7,532 bases of DNA from Bacillota bacterium (GTDB taxonomy: Bacteria; Bacillota; Bacilli; Lactobacillales; Aerococcaceae). The position numbers and the translations under genes were made by a program. The notes below the pieces were generated by a model, which ran no database searches, had not been told where the DNA came from, and saw nothing but the letters and a program-made list of their open reading frames with translations. Below, in pieces: positions 5,541 through 7,532 of the stretch; the stretch's first letter is position 1; every line of letters starts with the position of its first letter. The DNA lies in the NCBI GenBank assembly GCA_023442905.1, contig JAEZWY010000089.1:1-7532 (forward strand), written 5' to 3'.

Positions 5541-6425
5541 TTGAACTTCTATGTGACTTCTATGAACTCATTGAAGTTAGCTTCAGGTGAAACAATTGAA
5601 GTAACAAGTGAAGAGATTATCGCAGCACAAGCAGAGAATGGTACGTTAAAATTAAGCGGCGAACAAGTAAGTGAGCGTGCAGAAGATGCCTACTCTGAAA
5701 CCGCAAGCGAAGATACTAACGGAGAACCTTCGACAGGAACTAACCTAGCACCTACCGGTTCAATTGTAGTTAATGGGGTTGAAGTACCCGTTAGCTTAGA
5801 TATGTTAGTGACTAGATTAAATCCTTCAGCAGAGAACGTAACGGCAACGTATCGTGATGTAACAATTGATTCAACCTTAGCTGAAATTTATGATGTGACG
5901 TTTGGTGCGATTGACCGTTCAGCAATCATGACGAACAAGGAGAATGCGGTAGCACAGTTAGAAGCTGCCAAAGAATCTATGGAAGAATACCATGAACGAT
6001 TGAATGATGACCCTAACATAAGTGATGACGATGCGAAGAAAATTATTGAAGCAGACAACATCGCTTTAAACTCAATCGGTGACGGTGAAACAAAAAAACA
6101 AATTGAAAAGCTATTAAGCGAAACAAGCATTTCCAATTCAGACTCAAGTGGTACAGTTGAAGAAACAAAACCAATTGAAGAGATGACCGCTGAAGAACGT
6201 GAAGCCGCATTGCTTGCTGAAGTCAACGAAGAGTCACTAGGTATTACGCAAGATACTTCAACAGTCGTGGCTTTAGAAAGTTTACGTGCATCAATCATCG
6301 ACTTGAATTATCAAATCGCATTGTATGATGTAGAGTTAGATTATATTGACGAAGTTTCAATCAAACAAGATAGCATTGGTCGTGAAGCTGTTAGATATAA
6401 TTTGTTAAGTCCATTCGATATTTAA
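5541..6425 (+). CDS. Acidic helical protein of unknown function, 294 aa
   Basis: I do not recognise this family. The TTG at 5541 is the best supported start, 5 nt after GGAG (5532-5535); a later in-frame ATG at 5562 lacks a ribosome binding site. No signal peptide, membrane segment, cysteine or tryptophan is seen. Residues 10-45 alternate short beta-like and charged stretches. Residues 45-72 are a Ser/Thr/Glu-rich linker. Residues 73-125 look like a compact domain (GSIVVNGVEVPVSLDMLV). Residues 130-190 are strongly helical and charged, possibly coiled coil. Residues 190-225 are a Ser/Glu-rich linker, and 240-285 are again helical. The protein is very acidic. It precedes the 130-aa gene by 20 bp, so the two probably form an operon and may act together. 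In-frame codons before the TTG look protein-like (back to TAA at 5502), so the true N-terminus may be lost. Confidence 0.8.
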   Translation: MNFYVTSMNSLKLASGETIEVTSEEIIAAQAENGTLKLSGEQVSERAEDAYSETASEDTNGEPSTGTNLAPTGSIVVNGVEVPVSLDMLVTRLNPSAENVTATYRDVTIDSTLAEIYDVTFGAIDRSAIMTNKENAVAQLEAAKESMEEYHERLNDDPNISDDDAKKIIEADNIALNSIGDGETKKQIEKLLSETSISNSDSSGTVEETKPIEEMTAEEREAALLAEVNEESLGITQDTSTVVALESLRASIIDLNYQIALYDVELDYIDEVSIKQDSIGREAVRYNLLSPFDI

Positions 6426-6445
6426 TTTAAAAGGAGCGTATAATC

Positions 6446-6838
6446 ATGGCAAGAAAAATAGAACCATTACAAAAACGTTGGGCAAGTTTAGCAACTACTT
6501 TAAAGGATAGTAAGAACGATTTAGATTTCGGTAAGATCGATGTTCAGCTAACTGCTTCAGAACAAGAACCCTTAAACGAGTTAGTAACGTCAATTAAAGA
6601 GATGGCAAAAGAGATGCGAGAGATTGCTAATCAACTTGATAAAGAGTTTGACCACTACGTTAATTCTAAACGTAACGATGCGATTGATTCTGCGATGTCA
6701 GATAGCGAAGTACGTGAGTTAGTTTTAGCAATGGCTTTAGAAAAAGGTCTAGTGAAAACGTTAGATCTTTCTTCAGAAGTTGAAGCGGAGAACGAAGAAC
6801 CAGTCGCAAATAATTCAGAACAACGTCAGGCAATTTAA
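6446..6838 (+). CDS. Small acidic helical protein of unknown function, 130 aa
   Basis: The ATG at 6446 follows AAAAGGAG (6429-6436) with 9 nt of spacing, a strong ribosome binding site, and lies 20 bp after the stop of the 294-aa gene. The protein opens with a basic segment (ARKIEPLQKRW, 2-12). A long charged helix of about residues 38-75 (EPLNELVTSIKEMAKEMREI) has heptad-like spacing of hydrophobics. A second helix follows at 85-105 (DSEVRELVLAMALEKGLV), and the tail at 110-126 is acidic and probably disordered. It has no cysteine, signal peptide or membrane segment. The architecture fits a small oligomeric adaptor or DNA-associated protein, but that is a guess. A terminator follows 31 bp after the stop codon. 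Confidence 0.85.
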   Translation: MARKIEPLQKRWASLATTLKDSKNDLDFGKIDVQLTASEQEPLNELVTSIKEMAKEMREIANQLDKEFDHYVNSKRNDAIDSAMSDSEVRELVLAMALEKGLVKTLDLSSEVEAENEEPVANNSEQRQAI

Positions 6839-6869
6839 TCAGTAAAGAGAAATTCATATAATGTTTTTG

Positions 6870-6904
6870 ATACCAGATGGTCGATGACTGTCTGGTATTT
6901 TTTT
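6870..6904 (+). terminator. Rho-independent terminator of the two-gene operon
   Basis: Perfect 8-bp arms ATACCAGA (6870-6877) and TCTGGTAT (6891-6898) enclose a 13-nt loop. A run of seven T residues (6898-6904) follows. There is no matching T-run on the minus strand. Confidence 0.9.
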
Positions 6905-7084
6905 GTTTGTTATCGTGAAGGGCAGGGTGGGATGATAGCAAGTTCAAGCGAATCTAATCGTGAACCATTGGTTCATTTATCATCAGACCTAGCCAAATTT
7001 TCTTATACCTTTTTCAGTTTATTACCTTTGGTTACGTCAAAATTATTTCGAGCGACTCATCAAAAACATGCCTTCTGAATTTAA
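6905..7084. other. Non-coding stretch with a nested inverted repeat
   Basis: No supported gene lies here. GATGATA (6931-6937) and TATCATC (6978-6984) enclose the perfect interrupted palindrome TGAACCA-T-TGGTTCA (6961-6975). A G-rich stretch, GGGCAGGGTGGG, lies just left of the outer arm. Such nested arms could form a cruciform or serve as a protein site. Confidence 0.4.
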
Positions 7085-7124
7085 GATGATAGGCTAAGCT
7101 TCAGCTAGGCTTCATCATTTTTTT
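7085..7124 (+). terminator. Possible second rightward terminator at the head of the repeat region
   Basis: GATGA (7085-7089) can pair with TCATC (7112-7116), with a small inner stem around AGCTTCAGCT. Seven T residues follow at 7118-7124. The stem is short, so this is tentative. Confidence 0.3.
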
Positions 7125-7303
7125 CGTCCTCAATCTTAAAAGGGTTAGGATAGGTTTCGTCAAAAAATCTTGCCTTCACTCCAAAGGGGTAGGCTAGGAT
7201 TCAGCTAGGCTCCATCATTTTTTCGTCCTCAATCTTAAAAGGGTTAGGCTAGGTTTCGTCAAAAAATCTTACCTTCACTCCAAAGGGGCAGGCTAATCTT
7301 CAG
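7090..7303. repeat. Two tandem 99-100-bp repeats plus a 15-bp partial third
   Basis: Copy 1 starts at 7090 and copy 2 at 7190, and a partial third (caggctaatcttcag) starts at 7289. The full copies differ by a handful of substitutions and one T in a T-run. Within each copy AGGCT or AGGAT recurs, and blocks TTTCGTCAAAAAATCTT and CCTTCACTCCAAAGGGG are conserved. No ORF spans the copies. High copy identity in non-coding DNA suggests recent duplication. Confidence 0.85.
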
Positions 7304-7306
7304 ACA

Positions 7307-7389
7307 AATTTCTTCAAAAAATTTCCAAAGGCATGGGTAGGCTTTAGGCGAATTTCTTCAAAAATTTTTCGAAGGCATGGGTAGGCTTT
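7307..7389. repeat. Two 44-bp direct repeats sharing motifs with the neighbouring repeats
   Basis: AATTTCTTCAAAAA begins copies at 7307 and 7351, and each ends in GGCATGGGTAGGCTTT. The second contains the near-palindrome CTTCAAAAATTTTTCGAAG. The order TTC-A-run, then AAGG, then GGTAGGCT parallels the 99-100-bp repeats just before them, so all appear to derive from one ancestral unit. Confidence 0.8.
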
Positions 7390-7532
7390 TTCAAAAATCT
7401 ACTTAACTAAAGTGTAAGCCCTAAAGGAAAAAGGCACTTTTTCACAAACTTTTTGTTGATACAAGTCGCTTCAAAAGCCTATTAAATCAACGTTTAACCT
7501 GCATCAAGTAACTGCAAAAAGTGGTGCATTAG
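7390..7532. other. Non-coding tail of the window
   Basis: Another TTTTTCAAAAATCT block near 7388 looks like a decayed end of the repeat family. GTTGAT (7453-7458) and ATCAAC (about 7486-7491) form a loose inverted repeat. Nothing codes for a supportable protein and no RNA gene is recognised. Confidence 0.4.

Noticed and set aside
5509..5544. 11-codon leader ORF whose TGA overlaps the TTG start of the 294-aa gene
   Set aside because: There is no ribosome binding site before its ATG, and the overlap is easily due to chance. The continued protein-like frame upstream is a better explanation of this region.
5888..6298. 136-aa minus-strand frame
   Set aside because: It lies wholly antisense to the 294-aa gene, which has a better length, a ribosome binding site and an operon partner.
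6666..6947. 93-aa minus-strand frame
   Set aside because: It runs across the operon terminator and the end of the 130-aa gene, has no ribosome binding site, and its composition reflects the opposite strand.
6884..7078. 64-aa plus-strand frame after the operon
   Set aside because: It starts inside the terminator hairpin, has no Shine-Dalgarno sequence, and spans the nested inverted repeat.

Overview
The window looks like a stretch of a plasmid or plasmid-derived mosaic from a low-GC Gram-positive bacterium of the Lactobacillales, most likely Enterococcus or a close relative. Three observations point there. The base composition is AT-rich, with GGAG-type ribosome binding sites. There is an 809-bp IS6-family element of the IS1216/ISS1 type. 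Beside it is a long 8-bp tandem array whose unit (TAGTGTAA on the minus strand) resembles the TAGTARRR repeats that I recall as partition-site repeats of the enterococcal pheromone plasmid pAD1. No replication initiator, relaxase or ParA-type gene is visible.

Left part (1-3229, minus strand): one very long open frame, cut by the window edge. It encodes an SF1A UvrD/Rep-type helicase fused to a RecB-like PD-(D/E)XK nuclease with a four-cysteine cluster. Near the edge, the nuclease's N-terminal helix motif appears a second time.

Middle (3272-4260): the IS6 element has perfect 15-bp terminal repeats but no 8-bp target duplication, and its transposase is broken by an in-frame TAG at codon 54. 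It abuts the helicase promoter region on one side and a beheaded gene tail (4081-4221) on the other. That tail ends in a good rightward terminator.

Non-coding control region (4262-5540): two blocks of 8-bp repeats (7 and 45 units, the second without a single indel), a leftward terminator with no gene behind it, several palindromes, an AT-rich tract, and a 280-bp inverted module holding 22-bp-spaced iterons between copies of a 17-bp inverted repeat. Together they read like a plasmid centromere next to a replication origin or a dense operator region. This functional reading is inference.

Right part (5541-6904, plus strand): two genes in a probable operon, encoding acidic, largely helical proteins of 294 and 130 residues that I do not recognise, closed by a strong terminator. 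The first gene has an odd 5' end: protein-like sequence continues upstream of the TTG start, so the gene may be truncated or frameshifted.

Far right (6905-7532): no gene seen. It holds a nested inverted repeat, two 99-100-bp tandem repeats, and two 44-bp repeats sharing an AGGCT motif.
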